This document shows positions 1 to 11,700 of a DNA stretch of 64,000 nt, piece after piece; positions within the stretch are counted from its first letter, which is position 1; every line of letters begins with the position of its first letter. Below the pieces are notes generated by a model, which was not told the origin of the DNA, searched no databases, and saw only the letters and a program-made list of their open reading frames with translations. Made by a program: the position numbers and the translations under genes. Source of the stretch: Lucinisca nassula (Eukaryota; Mollusca; Bivalvia; Lucinida; Lucinidae). Where the stretch lies: NCBI GenBank assembly GCA_963580285.1, contig OY757020.1:99947497-100011496 (forward strand). Reading direction: 5' to 3'.

Positions 1-1305
1 CCACCATGCCCATATATGGTAAAAACCTTTAAAAATCTTCTTCTCAAGAACCGAATGGCCGATGTTCTTGAAACTTGGTATGCAGCATCAGGGACTCGGG
101 GCCCTACCAAGTTTGTTAAAATGATGACCTTTGATTGACCTAGACCTATTTTACGTCAAGGTCAAATATTGTCACTTAGACATATGTATGGAAAAAAGGC
201 AAAACTGGATTTTTCTGATTGCATGGTAACCTGTGGCATCAGAGATGATATTTGCAATCAGCTGAATGGAAGTTTTTCAACTCCAAAGGTCAAGGTCATT
301 TGCTGACCTTTGTCCTGGATGGCTCAGATTCAGTATTTTAATCTTCTTCTCTACTGAAACTGCTAGGTTGATTTAAACCAAATTACATGTTGAGCTTCTA
401 TGGGAAGGGGGAATGAAAGTTTGTTCATAAGGACTGGGTCACATGACCAATATGGCTGCCATGCTCATATATGGTAAAAACCTTAAAAAATCTTCATCTC
501 AGGAACCAAATGGCTGATGACATTGAAACTTGGTATGCAGCATCGGGGGCTCGGACCCTACCAATTTTGTTCAAATGATGACTTTTGGTTGACCTTGACC
601 TGTTTTTACGTCACGGTCAAATTTGGTCACATAGACAATTGTATGGAAAAAAGGCAAGACAGTGGATTTTACTGATTGCATGGAGGCCTTTTGTTGTCAC
701 ATGACCAAGATGGGCATCAAGCCTGTATATGGTATTTATATATATGAAAACCACATGACCTCTGGTGAGAGTAGTGGCCCATGGGCCTCTTGTTTTCTGT
801 AACACATATTTTACTCTCATTCCTATACTATTTGTAACAGAGCCTTCAAACTTCACATGGATGTTCCTTGGGACAAGACCTTTTCAGTGATACCAACTTT
901 TTGACCCTTGACCTTTGAACTATTTTACAAAAATTTAACCAAAAACCTTAACCATGACCATATTTCAAAAAATATGTGGCCTACCTGTATGAAACATTCT
1001 CACCATGACAAGACCTACATTCTGACAAAGGAGCATAGCTATATTGTTGATTATGGCTGAATTATCCCCCCTTTTCCGACATTTTTTTCTTAAACACATT
1101 TTTACTCCCATTCCAGTACTATTTGTAACAGAGCCTTCAAACTTCACATGGATGTTCCTTGGGACAAGACCTTTTCACTGATACAAACCTTTTTGACCTG
1201 TTACCTTGACCTTTAAACTTTGACCTACAGTGTATTTTACAAAAAATTACCCAAAAACCTTAATACCAACCTTTGAGACGTGACTTTGAACTTTGACCTG
1301 ATTTT
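1..1305. repeat. Degenerate tandem tract rich in TGACCTTGACC motifs
   Basis: Two long units can be seen (the segment around 435-700 repeats 1-250), followed by shorter repeats starting TTTACTCCCATTCC near 810 and 1100. Blocks such as tgaccttgacctttgaac recur. The tract resumes at 4475, so the stretch 1306-4474 is an insertion into it. There is no coding potential. Confidence 0.7.
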
Positions 1306-4300
1306 TAGCTCACCTGAGCCGAAGGCTTATGTGAGGTATTAGTATACCACGAGCCGGCGTCCGTCGTCGTCGTCGTCCGTCGTCCACACTTTCAAAGAAG
1401 TATATCTCCGGAACCAGTGGGCCAATGTTGATCAAATTTCATGTGAAGCATTATCAGGTACGGGGAAAGGCTGCATACTGTTTTCGGGCAGATCGGATTG
1501 GAACTCTGGTTGCCATGGCAACAAATAGCTCCCATAGACTTAACATAGGAAAAAGTTTGTCATCACTCTAGCTCCGTCAATTTTTTTCTGATTGTCTTCA
1601 TTCTTGCAGATAACGAGGACAGGCATGAAATCTCGATCAAGTTCGATTTTGGGCTCAATCGGATTATTCACTCAGGAGTTACGTGCCCTTGAACGTTAGG
1701 AAAAAGCTTGTCATCACTCTAGCTCCGTCAATTTTTTTCTGAACGACTTCATTCTTGCAGATAACGAGGACAGGCATGAAATCTCGATCAAGTTCGATTT
1801 TGGGCTGAATCGGATTATTCACTCAGGAGTTACGTGCCCTTGAGCGTTGAAAAAATTGCCTATTGACTTAACATGGGGAGAATGTTGTCATCACCGTAGC
1901 TGCTTCAATTATTTTCAGATTGGCTTTATTCTTGCAGATAACCAGCACAGCCATGAAATCTCGGTCAAGTTCGATAACTGGCAGAATCGGATCATTCACT
2001 TAGGAGTTACCTGCCCTTGTGTGTTTTTGCATTAGGGTTAATGGGAATTTCAAAAATGTATATCTTAAAGACTACTTGGCCAACTTTGATCAAATTTCAT
2101 GTGTCGCATTATTGGGCAAGTGGAAAGGCTTCATTAGGTTTTCAGGCAGATCTGAGTGGAACTCTGGTTGCCATGGCAACATCTAGCTCCCATAGACTTC
2201 ACATAGGAAAAAGCTTGTCATCACTCTAGCTCCGTCAATTTTTTTCTGATCGACTTCATTCTTGCAGATAACCAGTACAGGCATAAAATCTCAGTCAAGT
2301 TCGATTTTGGGCCGAATCAGATAATTCACTCAAGAGTTACGTCCCCTTGAGTGCCCGAAAAATTGCCTATCGACTTAACATGGGGAAAATGTTGTCATCG
2401 TTGTAGGTAGTAACGAGGACAGGCATAAAATCTCGGTTAAGTTCGATTTTGGGCAGAATCGGAATATTGACCTCGGAGTTACGTGACCTTGAGCGACAAA
2501 AAATTTGCCCATAGACTTAACATAGGGAAAATGTTGTGACTACGATAGCGACCTGAATTTTTTTCAGATCAGCTTCAAACTTGCAGGTAACGAGGACAGA
2601 CATAAAATCACGGTTAAGTTCGATTTTGGGCCGAATCGGATTATTTGCCTTGGAGTTACCTGCCCTTGAGCATGAAAAAATACGTTGTGACCACCATAGC
2701 AACTTTATTTTTATTCAGATCAGCTTCAAACTTGCAGGTAACGAGGACAGGCATAAAATCCCGGTTAAGTTTGATTTTGGGCCGAATAGGAATATTGACC
2801 TCGGAGTTACGTGACCTTGAGCGACAAAAAATTTGCCCATAGACTTAACATAGGGAAAATGTTGTGACTACGATAGCGACTTGAATTTTTTTCAGATCAG
2901 CTTCAAACTTGCAGGTAACGAGGACAGACATAAAATCTCGGTTAAGTTCGATTTTGGACCGAATCGGATTATTTGCCTTGGAGTTACCTGCCCTTGAGCA
3001 TAAAAAAATACGTTGTGACCACGATAGCAACTTTATTTTTATTCAGATCAGCTTCAAACTTGCAGGTAACGTGGACAGGCATAAAATCTCAGTTAAGTTC
3101 GAATCGGAATATTGACCTCGGAGTTACATGACCTTGAGCGACAAAAAATTTGCCCATAGACTTCACATAGGGAAAATGTTGTGACTACGATAGCGACTTG
3201 AATTTTTTTCAGATCAGCTTCAAACTTGCAGGTAACGAGGACAGACATAAAATCTCGTTTAAGTTCGATTTTGGGCCGAATCGGATTATTTGCCTTGGAG
3301 TTACCGGTCCTTGAGCATAAAAAAATATGTTGTGACCACGATAGCAACTTTATTTTTATTCATATCAGCTTCAAACTTGCAGGTAACGAGGACAGGCATA
3401 AAATCTCGGTTAAGTTCAATTTTGGGCTGAATCGGAATATTGAACTCGGAGTTACGTGACCTTGAGCGACAAAAAATTTGCCCATAGACTTAATTAGGGA
3501 AAATGTTGCGACTACCATAGCGACTTGAATTTTTTTCAGATCAGCTTCAAACTTGCAGGTAACGAGGACAGACATAAAATCTCGGTTAAGTTCGATTTTG
3601 GGCCGAATCGGAATATTTGCCTTGGAGTTACCTGCCCTTGAGCATAAAAAAATACGTTGTGACCACGATAGCAACTTTATTTTTATTCATATCAGCTTCA
3701 AACTTGCAGGTAACGAGGACAGGCATAAAATCTCGGTTAAGTTCGATTTTGGGCCGAATCGGAATATTGACCTCGGAGTTACGTGACCTTGAGAGACAAA
3801 AAAATTTGCCCATAGACTTAACGTAGGGAAAATGTTGTGACAGAAATAGCGACTTGAATTTTTAGCTCACCTGAGCCAAAGGCTCCAGTGAGCCGATAGT
3901 ATACCAAGGCTCCGGAGTCCGTCGTCTGTCGTCCATCCATCCGTCGTCCACACTTTCAATGAAGCATATCTCAGAAGGCAGTCGACCAATCTTGTTTAAA
4001 TTTTATGTGTAGCACCATTGGGAAAAGGGAAAGGCTGCATTAGGTTTTGGAGCTAGTCTGGTTCATTTGTTCCTTCATTCTTCTTTCTCTCCATATAGAG
4101 ATAATAGACCAATGTTAAATTTTTAATCAAAGATTTCTCAGGAACTATAAAAGCTAGAAGCATCAAATTTGGTATTCAATAAAATAATGATGACTTATTT
4201 TGTGTAAGAGACATTGGGCTTTCTCAGCTTATTTGTTCATCTGTTCTTTCATTCTTCTTTCTCTCCATTTTGACCAATGTTAAATTTTCGTCAAAGATTT

Positions 4301-4474
4301 CTCAGGAACTATAGAAGCTAGAAGTCTCAAACTTGGAATGCAATGCAATAATGATGACTTATATCCTGTAAGGGTCAATGGGCTGGATTCTATTAGCAGA
4401 TTTAGTAGTCAAGTCTGTGAATTGTTAAAACTTAAGTTCCTCAGGTGAGCGGTTTAGGCTCATTGAGCCTCTTG
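1306..4474. mobile_element. Tandem-core element(s) starting TTAGCTCACCTGAGCC, inserted into the flanking repeat tract
   Basis: The head ttagctcacctgagccgaag occurs at 1306 and again, slightly different, near 3860, each followed by a GTCGTC-rich tract. The 3' end near 4440-4474 reads caggtgagcggtttaggctc then attgagcctcttgttta. The two heads imply two nested or adjacent members. The host repeat (ACTCCCATTCCA...) is split between 1305 and 4475. This resembles pearl-like or HINE elements of bivalves with a minisatellite core. Confidence 0.65.
2400..3860. repeat. Tandem array, about 327-bp dimeric unit (two half units of about 164 bp)
   Basis: The landmark CTTGCAGGTAACGAGGACAG recurs with full-unit spacings of about 328, 317 and 327 bases, and two half units (cataaaatctcggttaag) lie in each. 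More divergent half units extend back to about 1600. The short ORFs on both strands are frame artefacts of the repeat. Confidence 0.85.
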
Positions 4475-5019
4475 TTTATACTTATTTTTTACTCCCATTC
4501 CAATACTATTTGTAACAGAGCCTTCAAACTTCACTTGGATGTTCCTTGGGAAAGGACCTTTTCACTGATACAAACCTTTTTGACCTGTGACCTTGACCTT
4601 TGAACTTTGACCTCATTTACAAAAAATTACCCCAAAACCTTAACCTTGGCCATATTTCCAAAAATATTTGGCCTGCTTTCATGAAACCACATACTCATCA
4701 TCACAAGAGCTACAATCTGACATAGGGCCATAACTATATTGTTGATTATGGCTGAATTATCTCCCCTTTTCTGATTTTTTTCTGAAACACTTTTTCACTA
4801 CAATTTTTTGGACTCAATTTTGAAAAAACCAAACACACAGTGTTGTAATTAGGGTATATTTTAACGAAGTTCCATAACTCTATCATGCAAATTGACTGAT
4901 TTGTCTCTGTGACATGGAAAAACAGACAAGCATGGCGCCGCTTGGGGTGGTGCTCTTATTTCTAGTATACATGTAATGTTAAACATAATGATAACACACC
5001 CATGTGCTAAAATGGCATA

Positions 5020-5295
5020 CATCACAAAAACATGCCTATATAATTTTGACACCCTTGAACCCCACTTTTATATAGTAAAACTGGGGTTTCCTGGGGTATA
5101 CCTTATTTTTCTTATTTCTGCTCTAAAATATAGATTGTCGGTACTTGTTAGAACCGCCTCAATGAGGCGGTTCTAACAATTGCCCACTATCTATATTTTG
5201 AGCATAAATAAATTATCACAATTTTTTCATCATAAAATTTTCATTTTTTCGGCGATAAGATGGCAATGTATTTGTATAGGCGTGTTTGCGTAATG
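5020..5295. mobile_element. Hairpin MITE with CATTACGCAAACACGCCTATA-type ends (GGCGGTTC centre)
   Basis: The ends are inverted (catcacaaaaacatgcctat and ataggcgtgtttgcgtaatg). The centre is a palindrome, gaaccgcctcaatgaggcggttc. Family members lie at 7263-7687 (interrupted), 27402-27687 and 53829-54111, with related ones at 51060-51330, 56810-57080, 58660-58935 and 63320-63470. Confidence 0.8.
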
Positions 5296-5449
5296 TAGAT
5301 GTGATCTCACGAAAATGTTTGATATTTTTTAAGTTGAACTTGTTAAAATTTCTTAGGTATTTTAAGGTGAAGAAGTTAGTTTGACCAGCTTTAATATAAC
5401 ACTCTTGTTGGGGTTCAAATCACCATCAGAATTTGATAAAGTTTACAAT

Positions 5450-5530
5450 CCATACATGTTTGTTTGGATATAACACAAAAGCAGGGTTTAAAACCCTGTT
5501 TTTGTGTTGTATCCAAACAGACATGTATGG
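5450..5530. repeat. Long palindrome centred on GGGTTTAAAACCC
   Basis: Arms of about 38 bases (ccatacatgtttgtttggat against atccaaacagacatgtatgg) meet at cagggtttaaaaccctg. It could fold into a stable hairpin or cruciform. Confidence 0.8.
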
Positions 5531-6064
5531 ATTTTGTAGAAAACTAGCCATAAATGTTCAATTTTTCTAAATAATCTACCAGTATTTGGAATCGATTTTT
5601 ACATAGTGTTAATCCCAAACCTGTGTTGTTAAAAAAAAAGGTACATGTACAGGGTTTTCAATAAGATTTTTCTTAAGAGGCCATTCACAGTTTGAAGCGG
5701 CAAATTTCTGAAATTTCTTAAGACTTTAAGTCACAAAAATAACATTTGAGGCGACCAGAAAATTAACTTTTGTGGCAGTCATTTTGGCCTCCTGTCGCCT
5801 CTCAATTAAAACATGTATGCCACTTTGTATTATCCAGGGACCAGTAATTTGAAATTAATAATGTCATTAGTTATCCCCACGCTTTTAGATAAGGCGTTGG
5901 GGGATATCATGAATGCCTCTGTCTGTCCATCATGATAGATATATCCTCCATAACCCCTGGCTGGAAAGCAGCCCGATATAGTACATGGCTTTCTTATTTG
6001 GAGCAGCGTTATATTTGGTTGTGCTTTTAGTTCTCAAGGATTTCAATACCATGATAAATGACCC

Positions 6065-6302
6065 TTAACCCTTTTTGTACCAAATGGAATCTTTCTCCTT
6101 ATACAGTATATGGCAGAAGTCCATTTCAAAATTTAGGAGTGTTAGGTTCTGTTTTCTTAAAAATTTATTTGGATAAATTGATGGCTGAACTTTTTGCAAA
6201 CAGTGTAGGCCCTGATCAGACGCCGCAGAATGCGGTGTCTGATCTGGGTCTGCACTGTTTGCCAATAACCCGTTTTGGGGTTTCAGGTAAAAAAATGGGT
6301 AA
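6065..6302 (+). mobile_element. TTAA hairpin element, type A
   Basis: It starts TTAACCCTTTTTGTACCAAA and ends near aaaaatgggtaa. The core hairpin at 6196-6262 runs from gcaaacagtg to cactgtttgc with inner stem GACGCCGCA. Other type A copies are at 31069-31291, 53235-53461 (inverted), 55123-55356 (inverted) and 59801-60029, each bounded by TTAACCC/GGGTTAA. Confidence 0.75.
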
Positions 6303-6335
6303 AGCTAATGATGAATTTGGTCCCAGTCTTGTAAG

Positions 6336-6443
6336 TACAGTCCAACCTATGTTAAGCAAGCACCTTAAGGATAATGAAAATGTGCTTGCTTAAGACAGGT
6401 TGCTTGCTTAATAGAGGTGGCCACTAGGACAGGTTTGACTGTA
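6336..6443. mobile_element. Pogo-like MITE with TACAGTccAACCT ends
   Basis: The left end is tacagtccaacctatgttaa and the right end, inverted, is aggtttgactgta; the ends include TA, as in Tc1/mariner-pogo insertions. A second copy is at 35935-36116 (tacagtccaacctgtattaa ... acaggttttactgta). A more distant relative is at 37693-37876. Confidence 0.65.
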
Positions 6444-6797
6444 CTATGTTATCCCAGTGAAATTTTGTCAATTCAATTTACCGTCCGAACTTGCTTGGAA
6501 TTTAGAACTTAATTAGAATAGAATAGAGTAGAATATTTTTATTCGGCATACCATCTACAAAGCGGGTGTTCACCACATGTAACAAACAGCAATACATAAC
6601 AATATAATAGAACAATTTTGGATGCATGTATATCGGCAAATAAACTATTTGAGAGCCAAGTATCGCTTTTTGTATCATATTTACCACAAATATATTCAGA
6701 CACCAAAAAGTTACAAAAACTGCCTGAAGTTCTGAGCAAACAGTTCAGATCCAGTTCAGACTGCTCCTAAGGAGTCAGTGTCTACACTGTTTGTCAC

Positions 6798-7192
6798 TAA
6801 GGGTGACACGAATAATCGTATAAACGATTAATCAATCGATAAATTCAACAAAAAAGATTATCATTTCTGATAAATTTGCTTTTAATCGATGACTTGATAG
6901 GTACAATTTACTACCCAAAGTTATGCCTAAAATAGCAGTATGAGTGGCAAACAGTGCAGACCCAGATGAGACGCCGCATCCTGCGGCATCTCATCTGGGT
7001 CTACACTGTTTGCTCAAGCCTGTCTGTTCAAATATACATATGGTAAAGTGCAACACATGGTAAGAGTCATGCTTAGAAGAAAGCCAGACAGGTAAAATTA
7101 TGACGAAAACCTTAGCGATTACTAATCGATTATCGATCGCAATGACGGGACAGATAATCGATTATCTTTTCAGCTCCGATTAGCCAGCCCTA
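6798..7192 (+). mobile_element. hAT-type MITE, 395 bp, with 8-bp target duplication TTTGTCAC
   Basis: The element runs from TAAGGGTGACACG to TTAGCCAGCCCTA and is flanked on both sides by TTTGTCAC (6790-6797 and 7193-7200). It is rich in ATCGATTA-type motifs near both ends and contains the GCAAACAGTG hairpin (6947-7013). A second copy lies inverted at 18493-18879. Confidence 0.85.
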
Positions 7193-7262
7193 TTTGTCAC
7201 TGAGCAAAAGTTTAATAATTTATTATTCTACAAAGCTTGTTTAAAAGGTTCAAGTATATCAC

Positions 7263-7687
7263 CATCACAATAACACACCTATATATAGATATAATTTTGA
7301 CCCCTTTAAACCCCACTTTCATGTAGTAAACAGAGTTCTCGTTAACTCCAAATTTAGAGTAATTTACTCCCAACTATTTCATTTCTGACTCCAACTTTTT
7401 CTGCAGGGCAGCATTTTTACTCCAATTTTCAAAATCCTAGTGAGAACCCTGGTAAATCTGGGGTTTATAGCCTGGGTATACATTTCATATATATTTCTCA
7501 TTTCTACTCAAAAACATAGATTGTGGGTACTTGTTAGAACCACCTCAAGGCGGTTCTAATAAGTTCCAACAATCTACATGATCTATGTTTTTGAGTAGAA
7601 ATAAGAAAATTATCAGATTTTTTTTCTGAAAAAGTTCTTCTTTCGTGGTAAAATTTTTGATACATTCATAAATTTGTATAGGCATGT
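7263..7687. mobile_element. Hairpin MITE (GGCGGTTC family) with one internal and one terminal insertion
   Basis: It follows the 5020-5295 family but contains an extra block of about 120 bp (7333-7451; gagttctcgttaactccaaa ... tcctagtgagaaccct). It loses its right end at 7688, where a TTAA element begins. A relative of the extra block recurs at about 62950-63060. Confidence 0.65.
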
Positions 7688-7900
7688 TTAACCCTTATCT
7701 TGCTGTTCACGACATCCCCTATCTTTGGAAACATTGTAGATCCAGATCAGATGGCTTCTGAAGAAGCCATCTGATCAGGATCTACCATGTTTTACATTCA
7801 GTTTATGAATTTGTTGGAATAAATTACATCAAGTAATCTGATTGGTTCAAAGTCAGAGATGGGTGTGGCTAAAATGAATATTCAGCAAGAGAAGGGTTAA
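7688..7900. mobile_element. TTAA hairpin element, type B
   Basis: It is bounded by TTAACCCTTATC and GAAGGGTTAA. The core stem holds GATGGCTTCTGAAGAAGCCATC. It lies 50 bp before Emi exon 2. Type B copies also lie at 28564-28776, 29336-29554, 52809-53021, 56304-56516, 57850-58010, 58941-59161 and 63815-64000, with degenerate ones at 26339-26548 and 33284-33457. Confidence 0.8.
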
Positions 7901-7950
7901 AAACATTTGTAATGAGTTTTTGTTTGAGTAAATTCATTATCTGTTTTCAG

Positions 7951-8785
7951 GTGCAAAGACAAGAATGGACTGGGAGACAAGTAGCTCAGCATCTGAGAGG
8001 CAAAGAGTGATCAGTTACAATAAAATGAGGTCACTGAGTACCAGTACACCACTTGTTACAGCCCAAGGCAGTAGCAAACTATTCAGATCACACTCTATCA
8101 GCATTTGTTCATCAAATGACAGTGGTCTAGGAGATTCTCTGTTAAATACATCAGGCGCTGACATTTTGAACACTCCAGATTTAGATCTTAATGTTTCGGT
8201 TTGTTCAAACTTCAGCAACGCAAGTACTTCTACTGTGTGCCCTACGCCTAAAACAGCATTGTTTAACACAACATTGGATGCCAAGAGAAGACAGCTGGAG
8301 TTTAGTTTTAGCCCAGTTTTAAAACAAAAGAACATTGTCCCACGAATAAGTGTGGATACAGACTACGGGTTTGCATCAGATGAGCAGAACGATACCCTAT
8401 CAGATGAAAGTGCAAAATACCTGTCAAGGCTGAACTTAGATAGTGGCATTGAATGTTCATCAGCTGAGAGTGTTTCACATATACCCAAATTAAATCTAGC
8501 CATAGACAATGATTCACCTGTGCCACATTTACATGTACCAAAGAGTAATTTAGATGCCAAGCTTCACTCAAGCATACAGACTGCATGTGTAAGCCCACCA
8601 GAAGAGAAGTTGTCACCCATGTTTGAGGCCTTTCTCCAACAGTTTATACCAGAAGAGAAGGACAGATTGATTGGTGGGAAGATAGGAATAGATCATGTTG
8701 ACATTCTGAGAGAGTTACACATAAGAGGGATGTCTCAAATACTGTCTGCCATATTCAGCTATGTACATACTTCAGATCTTAGCAG
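7951..8785 (+). CDS. FBXO5: Emi gene coding exon 2 (N-terminal regulatory region and start of F-box)
   Basis: The acceptor is ctgttttcag before 7951 and the donor is AGCAG/gtaaat after 8785. The ATG at 7965 fits the family length; the 14 bases before it read A-K-T-R in frame, so an N-terminal extension from an upstream exon cannot be excluded. The exon carries residues 1-273 plus two bases of codon 274. It is rich in Ser/Thr with several SP/TP sites (CPTPK, FSPVL, VSPPE), consistent with CDK/PLK regulation of this family. It ends inside the F-box at TSDLS. A palindromic element starts only about 4 bases after the donor. Confidence 0.93.
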
Positions 8786-11700
8786 GTAAATAGAGAGTAC
8801 CATGTACGTGTCTTTTGATATTAAGTTTATCAGGCAAGGCTTCGAGAACGCTTGTAGAATTGCGAGGCTTGCCGAGCGATTCTGCATGTGTTGTATGTTC
8901 GCGAAGCCGATCCTGATAAACTTGATATCAAATGACACAAATCTGGTATTCTGTTTATCAGTTTATACCTTGTAAACTCTTTAAACTGGCACTTGCGGTA
9001 GCAGCTACCACCAGAAATGTAGGCGGGGCTTACTGATAACTGATCAGCTGTAAATATATTTACTTGGGGTCTGCTAGATCAGGCTACTGCAGAAGAATGC
9101 ATATACTCACACATTTTTTCTTATTTCTGCCCCAGATATACCAGTATATTGTGGATGCTTGATTTAACTGCCTCATAAAGTTAACAAGTCAATGAAATGA
9201 ATACACCTCTAAACCCACATTATAAAGAGAAAAGTTTTGTGTTTTGGGGTGTTTTTGTGTTTTCAATATTTTCCTTTTTATGCAAAGATTGTGGGTACAT
9301 GTTAGAACAGCCTTACCAAACTAGATGGGAACAAAATGTCAAACATTTTCATCTGAAAAAAAAAAGCATCCTGTTTCTAATTGATCAAAACTAATCAGTT
9401 TTGCCACAAATCTAGACAAGTATGTTTATATAAGCTGTAGCATAGGTCTTATCAGGCTTTGTTTATAAACATTCTCCATGTTAAAGCAATTAAACTGGAC
9501 CAGTTTATTATTTCAGCCAGGGCAAACTCGGCAAAATTAAATCATTTTAGTTAATCCAGTGTCTTTTGGGTTACAATACAATGTATTCTATATTTTTTAA
9601 ACAATATCCAGATATATTACTTTTAAACATAAGATACATTTATTGAAAAAAAAAATACAAAATGGTGATTGCATTCCTTTACATTACACCTATTTTGTAA
9701 TGGATCAAGCTACTTTATAAAGTAGGTGCAATTTCCTTCCAGGGTTTTATACATTGCCGGAAAAATGGCAGAGAATTCTGACAAAGAGAAATCATATAAA
9801 AGTTTTTTTTACAAAAGAACAGTTTTGGGCAGTATTTTATTTCTTCAGATTTACAAGTCTGAATGGGTATTTTATGAAGACTAAAATATCATAGCAGCAG
9901 CTGAGTGAGACAATGACAACAACTGATACCAATGATGATGGTGATAATGATAATCAAAATTCTTCGAAAAGTCATCTGCAGGACAATTTTCCGGGCAATT
10001 ATGGACATGATCATGGATATACATGTAATAATGATAATCCAATTTGGTACCGGAAACCCTGAAATGGGTATTTGACAAACAGTGCAGGCCCAGATCAGAT
10101 GCCACAGAATGGGCGTCTGATCAGGGCCTACACTGTTTAGAGCATTAGCTACCTTTAATAATATACCTATAAACTGGAATTGACAAGTTCCTGTGTATCA
10201 TGGAATATGGTATCATGGAATATGAATAGATTTTTTTTCTGAGAGCCTCAGAGGTAAGATTATTTATTTGCTTTTACTAAGCTTGCCATCTTGCCATCTG
10301 GGTCATTCCACGGTACTGGTGAATTTTAGGGGTACCCCAGTAAAATCATTATTTTTTAACCGTATACATTAAGAACATACTGAGAAGGTTTTCTGATGTC
10401 ATAAAGACACATTGGAGAGATAAAAAAAGATAAAATATGTAGATTGTCATAAATGAGAAAAGAAAAAAATGAATTAATTTAACCAAAATAACCCGATTTT
10501 TTGTTTTGAATTTGTGACATTGCAATGGTGCCCTCATTTGATTGCCCACTGTAATGGTATATGCCATAGCTGTAGAAAATCGTCCATGTAATGAAGAGTT
10601 AATACATTAAGAAAGGTTTTTATGTCAAAATATTCAGTAAACACCTCACAGACACTGAAAAATTGACTTTGTAAAATATACATTGTGCTCGTTACTATCG
10701 TGTCCCATAGTTGTTCATGAAATATTGATTTATATTAACGCATCATCGTTCATTACACAAATATCACACGGATGTATTTCCTCTTTGACAATTAGCCTAC
10801 TGTTTGCACGAAACTGAGTCAGCCTGAGGCTAGTTTGATTATCCTATTCATGGAAAAATATCCGTGTACCCTTCGTGGTGTCCAATTTGTGACGATCGTT
10901 ATTATCGATCTACCCAAGTGATAAATTTGTTTATGGGTCGGAATTTGCCGCCAAATAGAGCCATGTGACCTATTTTGTGTTTACACAAAACGCGCTCTGT
11001 GGGTTGCAAAAGGAGAATAGTCACAAACAGTAAAGGTCGTGGTGTCCACAGTTATTAGGGAAGGTGACGATCGTATGTATGTCACCGGTTGTTACGATCG
11101 AATGCCGGTTTTTGCCAAATTGGAGTTGTAAACACACTTTATCTGCGATCAGATGAAGATATGATAATATGCGTTGTTTTCTTTGGTTATATAATGCATT
11201 TTTATCGACGATTATTTTATCACCCACAAAATATGAATACTTTAATGTCCTATGAGACACAATGCTGAAGACGCTCGTTACATTAAGAAGCCAAAAATCC
11301 GGTGTCCTATTTGAATATTGACGATCGTATAGATTTTATGATTAATATGGCTTCCGTTTATTTCTTCTCGACTTTATTGGTATCAGACTGATTTAAATGT
11401 CTGTTTTTTTACAACAGCTTATTTTTTTATAACATTGTGCGCCCCTTGAACTATTGCTGGACGTGGCCTGGGCAGTCGTCACAGAAGGACACGAAAAGCT
11501 GTTTGCTCGTTACAAACAGACACCAAAATACGGTGTCCATCTGTCACTTGTAACGATTGGTAATTCCGATGGTCATATTATAAAATAAGATCATCTTACA
11601 ATAGCCTACTGCTCATTATATGCTTTTCAGGTATTCAACCTTTTTTTTTTGAAAGAATCGAGAAAGAATGTCGCTAGAATCACGTTGTAAGCGCCGATGA

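Noticed and set aside
2517..3826. Overlapping short ORFs on both strands with near-identical proteins (about 60-104 residues)
   Set aside because: They repeat with the 327-bp array and occur on both strands in the same places; they are frame artefacts of the tandem repeat, not a gene family.
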